Of a stretch of DNA of 45,312 nucleotides, positions 8,621-16,226 are shown one piece after another. Each line of letters begins with the position of its first letter. Positions within the stretch are counted from its first letter, which is position 1. A program made the translations under genes and the position numbers. The DNA comes from an uncultured Eubacteriales bacterium. Lineage in GTDB: Bacteria; Bacillota; Clostridia; Christensenellales; Aristaeellaceae. The notes below the pieces were generated by a model. It saw nothing but the letters and a program-made list of their open reading frames with translations, had not been told where the DNA came from and ran no database searches. Location: assembly GCA_902778995.1 (NCBI GenBank), contig CACYZW010000008.1:1-45312 (forward strand). Reading direction: 5' to 3'.

Positions 8621-9526
8621 TTAATGAGTGCGGCTCACCATGGAATCGACCAGTTCACGGAAAAACGCGCCTCGCGTGCCGAAGCGCTCCAGGGCGGCGA
8701 GGGCCTCGCTGTGAAGGCGGGCCACCCGCTCTTGCGTTCCCCTCAGCCCATAGGCCGAGACGCATGTCAGCTTGCCGCTTTCAGCATCCTTGCCCAGGGT
8801 CTTGCCCATGTCAGCCTGAGCGCCGGTGACATCCAACAGGTCGTCCGTGGCCTGGAACAGCAGGCCGAAGGCCCTGCCGTAGTCTGAAAGCGCCTTCAAA
8901 TCGGCTTCCCCGGCGTCGCACAGCCTCGCCGCCGCCCGAAGCGGGTAGACAAACATGCAGGCGGTCTTGCCGTACTGAATGTATTCCAGCGCCCGATTGT
9001 CGGCAATGCCGGAGCGCTCGCAGTGCAGATCCATCACCTGCCCGCCGATCATACCCGTGACGCCCGCCCCCCTGGCGATCTCACGAATCGCCGCCAGATA
9101 CCGGGCGGAGCGTTCAGGGCGCAGGCAGGCGTGGTTCAACATCGTTTCAAAAGCGGCGTTCAAAAGCCCGTCTCCCGCCAGTATCGCCTGTCCCACGCCG
9201 AAGACCACATGGTTGGTGGGGCGGCCCCGGCGTAGGTTGTCGTCGTCCATGCCGGGAAGATCGTCATGAATCAGCGAATAGGTGTGGATCATCTCCACCG
9301 CGCAGGCGAAATCCAGCGCGTCCTCCCCGTCGCCGTTCAGCATGTCCACCGCCGCCAGCAGCATGCTGGGGCGCAGGCGCTTGCCGCCCGCCTCCAGGCT
9401 GTAGCGCATGGAACGGCTCAGCAGCCAGGGCATTTCGCCGATTTCGAAGCATCCCTCGGGAATTACGGCTGGAATCTCTGCCAGCCGCCGGTTCACGATA
9501 TTCGCGTAATCGTTCAGCGTCTTCAT
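8621..9526 (-). CDS. ispA: Polyprenyl synthase (farnesyl/geranylgeranyl diphosphate synthase)
   Basis: This 301-residue enzyme condenses isopentenyl diphosphate with allylic diphosphates. The GGKRLRP substrate-binding motif is at 47-53, the first aspartate-rich motif HDDLPGMDDD at 87-96 and the second (DDLLD) at 228-232. The two extra residues in the first aspartate-rich motif are the form found in bacterial farnesyl and geranylgeranyl diphosphate synthases, so chain length cannot be settled from sequence by eye. Its ATG overlaps the xseB stop by 4 bases. It is followed by dxs, making an isoprenoid pair inside the block. Confidence 0.93.
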   Translation of the reverse strand: MKTLNDYANIVNRRLAEIPAVIPEGCFEIGEMPWLLSRSMRYSLEAGGKRLRPSMLLAAVDMLNGDGEDALDFACAVEMIHTYSLIHDDLPGMDDDNLRRGRPTNHVVFGVGQAILAGDGLLNAAFETMLNHACLRPERSARYLAAIREIARGAGVTGMIGGQVMDLHCERSGIADNRALEYIQYGKTACMFVYPLRAAARLCDAGEADLKALSDYGRAFGLLFQATDDLLDVTGAQADMGKTLGKDAESGKLTCVSAYGLRGTQERVARLHSEALAALERFGTRGAFFRELVDSMVSRTH

Positions 9527-9744
9527 GGGACCTCCTCGGCTTCAAGCGCCGTCTCCCCCGCGTCCGTCAAAACGCGGATGCGCTTGTCGCCCTCGTCCAA
9601 CAGCGCCGCGAGCCGTTTTTTCAACGCTACGGCGCGCTCATAGGCCGCAAACGAGTCCTCCAGCGAAAGCTCCCCGGCTTCGAGGCCCTTCACCAGCGAC
9701 TCCAGCTCCTGCATGCCCGCTTCAAAAGTAATCTTATCTGTCAT
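9523..9744 (-). CDS. xseB: Exodeoxyribonuclease VII small subunit
   Basis: This 73-residue helical protein is the small subunit of the nuclease that degrades single-stranded DNA to oligonucleotides. It opens with ..TFEAGMQELESLVKGLEAGELSLEDS.., the diagnostic two-helix family signature, interrupted here only by the usual G-E-L-S-L turn. It overlaps xseA upstream by 4 bases and ispA downstream by 4 bases, so the three are likely co-translated. Confidence 0.94.
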   Translation of the reverse strand: MTDKITFEAGMQELESLVKGLEAGELSLEDSFAAYERAVALKKRLAALLDEGDKRIRVLTDAGETALEAEEVP

Positions 9745-10973
9745 GCACGTTCATCCTTTGCGGTAATGTCGGTGATATCGGCCAACAGCTCGCCGTCCGA
9801 AAAACGGATGTGTACCGGCAGGTTCCTGTCGGCAGCAGACGCCCTTTGCAGGATATGCGCCCCCTGCCGCACGACGGCATAGCCCCTGTCCATCACTGAA
9901 GCCGGGTTCAACGCCCTCAGAGATGCGTCCAGGGCGTCCAGGCGACGCCTGCACCGCTCCAGGCGCACCGGCATCGCCGAATTCATACGGCGATCGAGCA
10001 TTTCCAGCTGTGTCCGGCGGGGTTCGATCAGCACCCGCCGGGGCATTGTCAGCGTCGCCGAGGCGCTCAGGCGCTCCAGCGCGAGCCTGCGAAGCCTCTG
10101 GGCGCTGTTCAGCGCCCCCGCCAGCCGCGACATCATGCCGTTCAAATCGGCCTTCATCTGATCCAGCCTCGGCACGGTCAGCTCCGCAGCGGCGGACGGC
10201 GTCGGCGCGCGCAGGTCTGCCACGAAATCCGAAATCGTAAAGTCCACCTCGTGGCCCACGCAGCTGACCACGGGGATGGGCGAGGCGGCGATGGCCCGGG
10301 CCACGATCTCCTCGTTGAAGGCCCACAGGTCCTCGATGGAGCCGCCGCCGCGCCCCACCAGCATAACGTCGCAGGCCTTCGCCCGGTTCAGCCGGTCCAT
10401 GGCGCGCACGATGTCCGGCGCCGCCTCGGTTCCCTGCACCAGGCACGGCGAGACCACGATGCCCACATTGGGGTTTCTCCGCCGCGCCACATGGATGATG
10501 TCCCGTATCGCCGCGCCGGTTTGAGATGTCACCACGCCGATCACCCGGGGAAAGGCGGGAATCTCCCGCTTCCTCGCCGGATCGAACAGGCCCTCGGCCA
10601 TCAGCTTTTGCTTGAGCTTTTCAAAGCGGACGTACAGGTCGCCCTGCCCCGACTGGCGCATCGCCGTGACGTAAAGCTGAAAGCTGCCGTTCTGAGGGTA
10701 GATAGACGCGGCGGCGCGCACCGTCACCCGCATGCCGTCGGATGGCTGGAAGTCCAGCCCCATGGCGTGCTGACGGAACATCACGCATTGCACCCGGGCG
10801 TTTTCATCCTTCAGCGAAAAGTAGCGGTGCCCGCTGTAGTGATGCTTGTAGCCCGAAATCTCGCCGCTGACCTCCACCGCCCGCAGCAGCGGATCGCCCG
10901 CCAACAGCTTTCGGGCGTATTCGTTCAACTCCGATACACTCAGCGCGCCGGCGCCCGTTCCCCAGCCGGTCAT
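9741..10973 (-). CDS. xseA: Exodeoxyribonuclease VII large subunit
   Basis: This 410-residue catalytic subunit has the N-terminal OB fold (about 10-110, ..LSVSELNEYARKLL..) and the nuclease domain with ..VIGVVTSQTGAAIRDI.., ..RGGGSIEDLWAFNEE.. and ..VSCVGHEVDFTISDFVAD.., all family landmarks. A helical C-terminal region ends in ..DRGYAVV... The start overlaps the nusB stop by 4 bases. In Bacillus folD lies between nusB and xseA; here it does not. Confidence 0.96.
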   Translation of the reverse strand: MTGWGTGAGALSVSELNEYARKLLAGDPLLRAVEVSGEISGYKHHYSGHRYFSLKDENARVQCVMFRQHAMGLDFQPSDGMRVTVRAAASIYPQNGSFQLYVTAMRQSGQGDLYVRFEKLKQKLMAEGLFDPARKREIPAFPRVIGVVTSQTGAAIRDIIHVARRRNPNVGIVVSPCLVQGTEAAPDIVRAMDRLNRAKACDVMLVGRGGGSIEDLWAFNEEIVARAIAASPIPVVSCVGHEVDFTISDFVADLRAPTPSAAAELTVPRLDQMKADLNGMMSRLAGALNSAQRLRRLALERLSASATLTMPRRVLIEPRRTQLEMLDRRMNSAMPVRLERCRRRLDALDASLRALNPASVMDRGYAVVRQGAHILQRASAADRNLPVHIRFSDGELLADITDITAKDERA

Positions 10974-11398
10974 GCCTCTTTTGACCCCGACGCTTCGGCT
11001 TCCAGCGCTCGGCCTAGGTTGCCCAGCACGCCGTTGATAAAGCCGCCCGCCTTGTCCGTGGAATACTGGTTGGCCAGCTCCACGGCCTCGTTGATCACCA
11101 CGCTGCGGGGCGTCTCGCCCAGCATCAGTTCGTGAGCCGCAAGGCGCAGAATCGCCAGATCGACCCGGGTCACCCGGTCGATCGTCCAGCCCTTCAAAAA
11201 GGGCGCGAGCCTGTCGTCGATGGCGTCCACATTGGCCACCACGCCCTCGAACATGCGGTTCATAAAGTCGGATCCCCGCTCATTGGGCTTGACCTCCAAC
11301 AGGTTCAGGCGCGTGTCCTCGCCCCCGTCGCCGCCCATCTCCCACTCGTATATCAGCTTCATCGCATGGGCGCGAGCCATCGTTCTGTCCATAATCAT
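10970..11398 (-). CDS. nusB: Transcription antitermination factor NusB
   Basis: This 142-residue all-helical RNA-binding protein works with NusE (S10) at boxA sites in rRNA antitermination. It has ..RAHAMKLIYEWEM.. at the N-terminus and the family's ..ILRLAAHELM.. and ..VVINEAVELANQYSTDKAGGF.. segments, the latter cut here by normal spacing. The ATG at 11398 and the ATG at 11392 are both possible; AGG stretches lie 6-8 bases before each. It is the first gene after a hairpin that separates it from amaP. Confidence 0.94.
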   Translation of the reverse strand: MIMDRTMARAHAMKLIYEWEMGGDGGEDTRLNLLEVKPNERGSDFMNRMFEGVVANVDAIDDRLAPFLKGWTIDRVTRVDLAILRLAAHELMLGETPRSVVINEAVELANQYSTDKAGGFINGVLGNLGRALEAEASGSKEA

Positions 11399-11438
11399 TA
11401 CCTGCCTATTCCGTAAATGTTATATCCGTCAAGCGCAA

Positions 11439-11474
11439 CTGTTGCGGTGGCACGTTCACGTGCCGCCGCAACAG
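11439..11474. repeat. Hairpin between amaP and nusB
   Basis: CTGTTGCGGTGGCACG (11439-11454) pairs with CGTGCCGCCGCAACAG (11459-11474) with one mismatch and a TTCA loop. There is no T-run. In an otherwise tightly packed block this hairpin sits in a gap of 104 bases and may attenuate or stabilise the transcript between the envelope-stress genes and nusB. Confidence 0.65.
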
Positions 11475-11502
11475 GAGCATCCATGGTTCGCGCAGGCGTT
11501 CC

Positions 11503-12351
11503 TCACTCTCCGTCGTCCGCGTCGGGGGCAGCTGCGGCCTCCCTGGCCTTCATCGCGGCGAGATCCTTGGCGAACTCGGATTCATAGGGCTTGTCCAGGT
11601 CAAACGCGGGGGCCCTCTCCTCGGGGGCGGGCTCTGCATCCGCTACCGGGGCACCGTTCCAGACCGCCCCGGGCGCGACGTCCGAGGCATCCTGCGCCCC
11701 GCCGGATGCGTCCGGCCAGCTCTCGGTTTCAATCGCGTCCTGTCCAAACGCGGGCGTCGGAAGCTCGCCCTGGGGCTTGTTCCGGCCCAGCAGGCGGCGT
11801 GGGGAGCCGCCCTTGCCGCTGACAGCGTTGATCGTGATTTCCACCGATTGTACCGCCACGCCGCAGTTGACCTCTACGAACTGGGTGATGGCGCGCTGCA
11901 TGTTCGCGGTGATGGTGGGCACGTGAACGCCGCTCTGTACCACGGTTTTGACGCTGATGGCAATGGCGTCGTCCAGGCCCTCGATGTCAACCTTCATTTC
12001 TGTGATGCCGTCGATGGTCCGCACGGACTGGCGCACCATCTGCTCTATTGCTGAAACGGCGATGCGCACCTTGCCCTTGTCGTTTGAGTCGACGCTGATA
12101 AAGCCGCGCTCGGCCCGCTTTTTACGCCTGACGATCAGGCAGAGCTGCGCCACGCACAGCGCCGTGTACAGCGCCAGAAGCGCGATGCCCGCGACCTTCG
12201 CACCCACAGCGCCCAAAGCGCCTTCCGCCTTCTGAATCAGCTGATCCCGCAGACCGGGCACGATTATGCACAGCGCGAAAGCCACGCATATCATCAGCGA
12301 GCAGAGCCAGTGCAGCAGCATCAACAGTCGGCTACGAATATTCAACTTCAT
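11503..12351 (-). CDS. amaP: AmaP-like membrane anchor for Asp23/Gls24
   Basis: This 282-residue protein begins with two hydrophobic helices (about residues 10-33 and 50-75, ..LLMLLHWLCSLMICVAF.. and ..IALLALYTALCVAQLCLIV..), then an Asp23-like domain (about 85-185). A long acidic, disordered tail rich in A, P, D and E follows. The family anchors Asp23/Gls24 to the cell membrane in envelope-stress responses. The start at 12351 is chosen because TGAGGA lies 6 bases upstream; the ATG at 12363 would contain it. It directly follows gls24 in the direction of transcription, as in other Firmicutes. The tail is longer than I expect for the family and may be a linker. Confidence 0.8.
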   Translation of the reverse strand: MKLNIRSRLLMLLHWLCSLMICVAFALCIIVPGLRDQLIQKAEGALGAVGAKVAGIALLALYTALCVAQLCLIVRRKKRAERGFISVDSNDKGKVRIAVSAIEQMVRQSVRTIDGITEMKVDIEGLDDAIAISVKTVVQSGVHVPTITANMQRAITQFVEVNCGVAVQSVEITINAVSGKGGSPRRLLGRNKPQGELPTPAFGQDAIETESWPDASGGAQDASDVAPGAVWNGAPVADAEPAPEERAPAFDLDKPYESEFAKDLAAMKAREAAAAPDADDGE

Positions 12352-12457
12352 AGTAATCCTCATTCCGCCGCAAAAACGTGATCCGCTTCCCTGGAGGCAC
12401 AGCCGTGCCCCGGAAAGGTTTCAAGCCATTTCATGGCTTCATTTTCAGGCTTCCTCA

Positions 12458-12507
12458 TAAAGTGTGTCACTGAAATGCCTGAAGTGCATTTTAGAAACAC
12501 GCCCTAA
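12458..12507. repeat. Decayed family 2 terminal-repeat hairpin
   Basis: The right arm, ATTTTAGAAACACGCCCTAA (12488-12507), closely matches the end of the family 2 element at 17643-17808. The left arm (about 12459-12479) is its imperfect complement, 15 of 21 positions by eye, so only two ends and about 9 bases of centre remain. The TAG stop of gls24 is formed by the last bases of the right arm. The 140 bases between gls24 and amaP also hold a 7-bp hairpin at 12423-12439 and a GC-rich hairpin near 12390-12416. Confidence 0.5.
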
Positions 12508-13238
12508 TACGCCGCGGCGTCGCTGTCGTCCTTGTCTTTTTCTGCTTCATCGCGGTCGTCGGAGCAGAAACCGTCTTCCTCGAATCCGACTTTGGGTTCC
12601 TCGTCCGGTTCGCCGATGTCCTCCGCCGACTCCCCGTCCTCGTCGAAGGTCTCCGCCTCGTCGACCTCGTCGGCTTCGTCGACCTCGTCGGCCTCGTCCG
12701 CTTCATCTGCGTCTACCGGCGCAATATCCGCCTCGTCCGCGTCCGTCGCAACGACTTCATATTCGGGCTCCTCAAGGGGCTTGGCCTCGGCCTCCGCCTC
12801 GGCGTTCTTTTCAAGCATTTTGCGATGCTGTTCGTTCAGTTCCGCGTTGGCGCGCTGCTCGCGCTCAAAGCTGATACCCGTCACATGAACATCCACGTTT
12901 TTGACATCCAGGCCGCTCATGGTCTCGATGGCCTTCTTCACGTTTTCCTGAATGTTGCGAGCGACGTCGGGGATGGGAGAGCCGTAGTCCACCGTGATGG
13001 TCACGTCCACGGAAACCCTGTTGTCCTCCAAATCTATGCGAACGCCCTTGGTCAGATTGCGGTTGCTCTTGCGGGAAAACATGTCCGCCAGGCCCGAAGA
13101 AGGAGAGATCATGCTGGCGACGCCGTCGACCTCCGTGGCCGCGAGTCCGGCGATGGTGGCGACGACTTCCGTGGCAAAGGAAACCGTGCCGTTGGGATTT
13201 TCATTCAACTTGACATCGGAAGGATAATTATCGCTCAT
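12504..13238 (-). CDS. Asp23/Gls24 family envelope stress protein
   Basis: This 244-residue protein has an Asp23 domain at about residues 15-125 (..NGTVSFATEVVATIAGLAATEVDGVASM.. split by normal loops, ..VDVTITVDYGSPIPDVARNIQ.., ..VHVTGISFE..). It then has an unusually long acidic tail (about 145-244) built of D/E/A/V runs such as EADEADEVDEADEVDEAE. The family coats the inner face of the membrane through AmaP and accumulates under alkaline or envelope stress. A perfect AAGGAGG lies 8 bases before the ATG, and a near-consensus vegetative promoter lies at 13265-13293. In B. subtilis the homologue yqhY has the same position after spoIIIAH and accBC; accBC is absent here. Confidence 0.88.
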   Translation of the reverse strand: MSDNYPSDVKLNENPNGTVSFATEVVATIAGLAATEVDGVASMISPSSGLADMFSRKSNRNLTKGVRIDLEDNRVSVDVTITVDYGSPIPDVARNIQENVKKAIETMSGLDVKNVDVHVTGISFEREQRANAELNEQHRKMLEKNAEAEAEAKPLEEPEYEVVATDADEADIAPVDADEADEADEVDEADEVDEAETFDEDGESAEDIGEPDEEPKVGFEEDGFCSDDRDEAEKDKDDSDAAAY

Positions 13239-13264
13239 GGTACCTACCTCCTTATACGGAATCC

Positions 13265-13293
13265 ATTATAGCAGAAAACACGTCTTTACGCAA
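13265..13293 (-). promoter_or_regulatory. Sigma-A-type promoter of gls24
   Basis: On the minus strand, -35 TTGCGT (complement of 13288-13293) and -10 TATAAT (complement of 13265-13270) are separated by 17 bases. The gls24 ATG is 26 bases downstream of the -10. It separates transcription of gls24 onwards from the sporulation operon ending at 13304. Confidence 0.75.
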
Positions 13294-13303
13294 ATAGTTT
13301 CCG

Positions 13304-13789
13304 TTATTTTACCGGGATGATTTTCACATTTCCGCCCGTCAGCCCCGTCTCGCGCATGACCAGGTCCAATATGACCGCGCTTTCGCCGAGGGTCGGCGTC
13401 TGTCCGCGAATCAGAACGTTGGCCGCCGTATCGCTGACGCTGACAAGGGCTTCCTCAAAACCCCGGCTTTGCAGTATGCCCTCTAAATTGCTTTCTGTCC
13501 GGGCATGATCCAGCATATCCAGCAGCTGCCCCCGCGCGCGGGCGGCGTTTTCTTCGTCCCCGTCGTCCGCGTGGATGATGTCGTTGAGCTGTGCCTCCTG
13601 CCGGGCGCGAAGCTGCTCCCGCTCCAGTCGGAACCTGGCCATCGGGTCGTCCAACACCGTGCTGTAAGCGGGGGCGCTGGCCGCGCGGTTCTCCCGCCGC
13701 TTGACAAGCGCCATGGTCACCAGCGTGTCCGCCGTCATGAGCGCGGCGAGCGTAAACGCGGCCAGCGCGATTCTGACTGTTTTATTCAT
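13304..13789 (-). CDS. spoIIIAH: Stage III sporulation protein AH
   Basis: This 161-residue protein has one N-terminal membrane helix (about 5-28, ..VRIALAAFTLAALMTADTLV..), a coiled-coil linker and a C-terminal ring-building domain. The conserved ..TESNLEGILQSRGFEEALVSV.. and ..GNVKIIPV.. lie at the end. In the mother cell membrane it binds forespore SpoIIQ across the intermembrane space, forming the channel needed for sigma-G activity. The start at 13789 has GGAGG 5 bases upstream and lies inside the last codons of spoIIIAG (8-base overlap). It is the last gene of the spoIIIA operon. Confidence 0.92.
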   Translation of the reverse strand: MNKTVRIALAAFTLAALMTADTLVTMALVKRRENRAASAPAYSTVLDDPMARFRLEREQLRARQEAQLNDIIHADDGDEENAARARGQLLDMLDHARTESNLEGILQSRGFEEALVSVSDTAANVLIRGQTPTLGESAVILDLVMRETGLTGGNVKIIPVK

Positions 13790-14150
13790 ATTTTCCTCCA
13801 AAGGATCCGCCGATGATTTCTATTTTTCCCACGTCCACATTCAGCAGGGCCGACACCGCCCGTTGAAGACGAAGATAGGCTTGCACGTCCGAAAGTCCCT
13901 CCGCCACGATCACCACACCTGTCACATCGCCGTCTCCTTCCTGCGAAATCATAACGCTGACGCGGCCAGCGCCCTCCACGCGCCCCAATATCCTCTCCAC
14001 CCGGGATTCCAGCTCCGTTCTGGGTTCGCTGTCGCCGCTTCTGCCGATATCCAACATCATCAGCGCCAGCAGCGCCGCCAGCGCCAGCGCGGCGAACAGC
14101 TCGATCCGACGCGCGCCGCGAAGTCTGTCCAATAGCCGCTTTATCATCAT
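13782..14150 (-). CDS. spoIIIAG: Stage III sporulation protein AG, compact form
   Basis: This 122-residue protein has an N-terminal membrane helix (about 17-35, ..ELFAALALAALLALMML..) and a ring-building domain with ..ESRVERILGRVEGAGRVSVM.. and ..GVVIVAEGL... These match SpoIIIAG, which forms the mother-cell ring of the SpoIIIA-SpoIIQ complex. It is roughly half the length of B. subtilis SpoIIIAG; the segment between the first strand and GVVIVAEG is only about 10 residues, so the insertion that builds the beta-crown in Bacillus appears to be missing. Two ATG codons stand together at 14150 and 14147; AGAGGA lies 10-13 bases upstream. A family 1 element separates it from spoIIIAF. Confidence 0.88.
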   Translation of the reverse strand: MMIKRLLDRLRGARRIELFAALALAALLALMMLDIGRSGDSEPRTELESRVERILGRVEGAGRVSVMISQEGDGDVTGVVIVAEGLSDVQAYLRLQRAVSALLNVDVGKIEIIGGSFGGKYE

Positions 14151-14178
14151 AGAGCTGCAGTCCTCTGAAACAGAAGTT

Positions 14179-14242
14179 TAAGGAAATACCGCATAATCGA
14201 GTCGTACAGTAATGCGCCATGAGCATTGTGCGGTGTTTCCTC
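14179..14242 (-). mobile_element. Family 1 MITE-like element, internally deleted (copy A)
   Basis: The 64-base stretch begins AAGGAAATACCGCATAATCGA on the plus strand and ends GCATTGTGCGGTGTTTCCT. Both ends match the ends of the 174-base copy at 26574-26747 (one base is T instead of C in the terminal repeat), but the middle is missing. It lies between the spoIIIAF-like gene and spoIIIAG, inside the sporulation operon; the spoIIIAF stop codon abuts the element. Confidence 0.75.
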
Positions 14243-14411
14243 ATAGCAATCTGGAGACCATGCGCAGCGCGCAGAGCGTCGCCGCCAGCGCACAAACCGA
14301 ACGAAAGGGGCGCGAAGCGCTTCCCTCGCCTGCCAGCAGTTCCGTCATGGCTACGGCGGCGCAGATACACAACAGCGCGCGCGCCGTCTCTCCAAATGCC
14401 CGCATGTCCAT
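14241..14411 (-). CDS. spoIIIAF: SpoIIIAF-like protein, very short
   Basis: This 56-residue reading frame lies between spoIIIAE and spoIIIAG. It starts at an ATG with GGAGG 6 bases upstream (in GTGGAGGTTTTTTATG) and encodes two hydrophobic segments, ..ALLCICAAVAMTELL.. and ..SVCALAATLCALRMVSRLL, ending at TGA. Two membrane helices at the N-terminus are typical of SpoIIIAF, which in B. subtilis is about 200 residues with a soluble C-terminal domain. Here that domain is absent and the stop lies at the edge of a family 1 element. Position and topology support the call; truncation by the insertion is an inference. Confidence 0.65.
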   Translation of the reverse strand: MDMRAFGETARALLCICAAVAMTELLAGEGSASRPFRSVCALAATLCALRMVSRLL

Positions 14412-14432
14412 AAAAAACCTCCACGACAGGTT

Positions 14433-15527
14433 TCAAAACCCCAGCAGCCCCAGCCCAGCTCCCGCAAGCAGCGCCGAAAGCAGCGTGCTGCCCGCGTACA
14501 GCGTCAGCAGCAGCCTGCCGATTTCGCCGTAGCAGGCAGTGACGCGGACGATCCCCGGGTCGGCCACGGGCTCGATGAGCGCGGAGGCCACCTTCACCGA
14601 CAGCATATGCGCCATGAGGGCGAGGGCGGGCTTTACCGCCGCAGCCAGGGCGATCAGAAGGCCGGTCGCGCCAACGGCGTTGCGCACCGTCAGCGCGCTC
14701 TCCAGCAGTGCGCCGGAGGAATCGGTGACGGAGTTTCCGATTCCGGGAATCAACCCCTTCAGCGCCTGACGCAACGCCTGGACCGACGCCCCGTCCCTCG
14801 CCGCAGCCAATCTTCCCTCCAGCGTCATCAGGCCGACGAAGGCGGCAAGCATCAATCCCACGCTCCATGTGACGGTCCTGCATATCAATCCGAACAGCCT
14901 GTCCAACCTGAAATGCTCCGACATGCCTCCCGCAGCGGCGACAGCGGCGGCCACGCCGCTCAGCGGCAGGCCCCAGGCGATCAGCGCATTCTCGATCCCA
15001 TCCAGGCAAAGCGCCGTCAGCGGCGTCAGCGCTGCCGCAGAGGTCGCCCGGCCTGTCAGCGCCAATGCAGCGGCGACTACTGGCGAAGCGGTATCCGCGA
15101 TTTGCGCCGCGACAATCATGCCGCCTTTGGCGGTTTCCATCGCCGCGACGCAGCGCTTCCCCAGGCTATAGACGCAGCTCAATCGGCACAGCAGCGTCAC
15201 GGGACTCGTCTGCGCGCCCAAAACCATTCTCAGCACCAGCGCGATCAGCACCGGCGAAGCCAGCGCGGACAGTGCCGGAAGCAGAGCGTTCCTGAGCGCC
15301 TGCGTAATGAGGTTCGCGATTTCAGGGAGTATGTTCCCACCGATTTCGAGCCGCCCCGCGAGCGCGGCGCTGACGATGTGCTGGACGTCGGGGCCCCCCA
15401 GCGCCTCCGAAAGCGCTTCCAGCTTCGAAAGCCCGGCCTGATCCAACAGCGCCCCGGTGGCGGCATCGGCGCGGGACGCCGGATGGAGCAACAGCAGCAG
15501 CGCCGCCAGCAAAATCAACGGCTTCAT
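14433..15527 (-). CDS. spoIIIAE: Stage III sporulation protein AE
   Basis: This 364-residue integral membrane protein has a signal-like N-terminus (KPLILLAALLLLLHPASRADA) and several hydrophobic segments through the rest, as in SpoIIIAE. The conserved ..LKGLIPGIGNSVTDSSGALL.. stretch (about 245-265) is a good family landmark. It is thought to be a permease-like part of the mother-cell to forespore channel. The start at 15527 overlaps the spoIIIAD stop by 4 bases. The gene ends 21 bases before spoIIIAF. Confidence 0.92.
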   Translation of the reverse strand: MKPLILLAALLLLLHPASRADAATGALLDQAGLSKLEALSEALGGPDVQHIVSAALAGRLEIGGNILPEIANLITQALRNALLPALSALASPVLIALVLRMVLGAQTSPVTLLCRLSCVYSLGKRCVAAMETAKGGMIVAAQIADTASPVVAAALALTGRATSAAALTPLTALCLDGIENALIAWGLPLSGVAAAVAAAGGMSEHFRLDRLFGLICRTVTWSVGLMLAAFVGLMTLEGRLAAARDGASVQALRQALKGLIPGIGNSVTDSSGALLESALTVRNAVGATGLLIALAAAVKPALALMAHMLSVKVASALIEPVADPGIVRVTACYGEIGRLLLTLYAGSTLLSALLAGAGLGLLGF

Positions 15528-15907
15528 GTCAGCGTTTCGGTGATCAGTCCTATGATTTTTGAGAGCAACGGCGCGCACAGGCTCAGAGTCGCCACACGCG
15601 AGGCCAGTGCGATCCGGCCCGCGAGCGCCCGCTCCCCCGCGTCCACGCAAAGCTGTCCGCCAAGCTCAGAAACGACGGCGATGCCCGCGCCCTTCAAAAC
15701 CACAGCGGCGACATCACTGTCCGCGCCCAATAGACTTCGAAACGCGCTCACCCATTCCCGCGCCCCGTTCAAATCCGCCCACGCCATGGCCAGCGCTGCC
15801 AAACCGCCCGCCAGCGAAACCGCCGTCGCCAGCTCCGGGCGCTGGGTGCGCAGCGCGGCGCAAATCATTGCCACCGCAACGCACAAGGCCGTGATTTTCA
15901 GCGTCAA
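15524..15907 (-). CDS. spoIIIAD: Stage III sporulation protein AD
   Basis: This 127-residue membrane protein belongs to the SpoIIIAC/AD family, with hydrophobic segments at about 5-20, 28-45 and 55-75 and the conserved ..VLKGAGIAVVSELGGQLCVDAGE.. region in its C-terminal half (shown here in parts). The start is taken as the TTG at 15907: GGGGGA lies about 8 bases upstream and the length then matches the family. The open frame continues upstream to 16006, but that part is not hydrophobic and lies in the gap after spoIIIAC. Confidence 0.87.
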   Translation of the reverse strand: MTLKITALCVAVAMICAALRTQRPELATAVSLAGGLAALAMAWADLNGAREWVSAFRSLLGADSDVAAVVLKGAGIAVVSELGGQLCVDAGERALAGRIALASRVATLSLCAPLLSKIIGLITETLT

Positions 15908-16023
15908 GCGCCTGTCCCCCTTTACAGCGCAAGTTACAAAACCTGAGCATGCCTCTTGGGCGGCCTTTCCGCCTTGATTTGGCAAAAAGTTCGCACGAAC
16001 CTGCACTGGTTTTAAGACATGCT

Positions 16024-16218
16024 CTATATCTGCAGCATGCTTCGTATGCTGCTGAAAAAGTCGGATATCATGCCCACCACCATCATCAACACCACCACCA
16101 GCCCCGACAGCGTGGCAAGCAGCGCAACATCGTCCCTGCCCGCCCGCGTCAGCAGCTGGGAAATGACCGTGACGACGATGCCTATGCCCGCGATTCTGAA
16201 CACAAAATCAATGTCCAT
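16024..16218 (-). CDS. spoIIIAC: Stage III sporulation protein AC
   Basis: This 64-residue protein has two membrane helices (about 5-22 and 35-55), starts MDIDFVFRIAGIGIVVTVI and is the usual length for SpoIIIAC. The start at 16218 is chosen because GAGG lies 6 bases upstream; an in-frame ATG at 16230 would overlap the end of spoIIIAB. A gap of 116 bases follows before spoIIIAD, which is unusual in this operon. Confidence 0.92.
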   Translation of the reverse strand: MDIDFVFRIAGIGIVVTVISQLLTRAGRDDVALLATLSGLVVVLMMVVGMISDFFSSIRSMLQI

Positions 16219-16226
16219 GCTCCACC

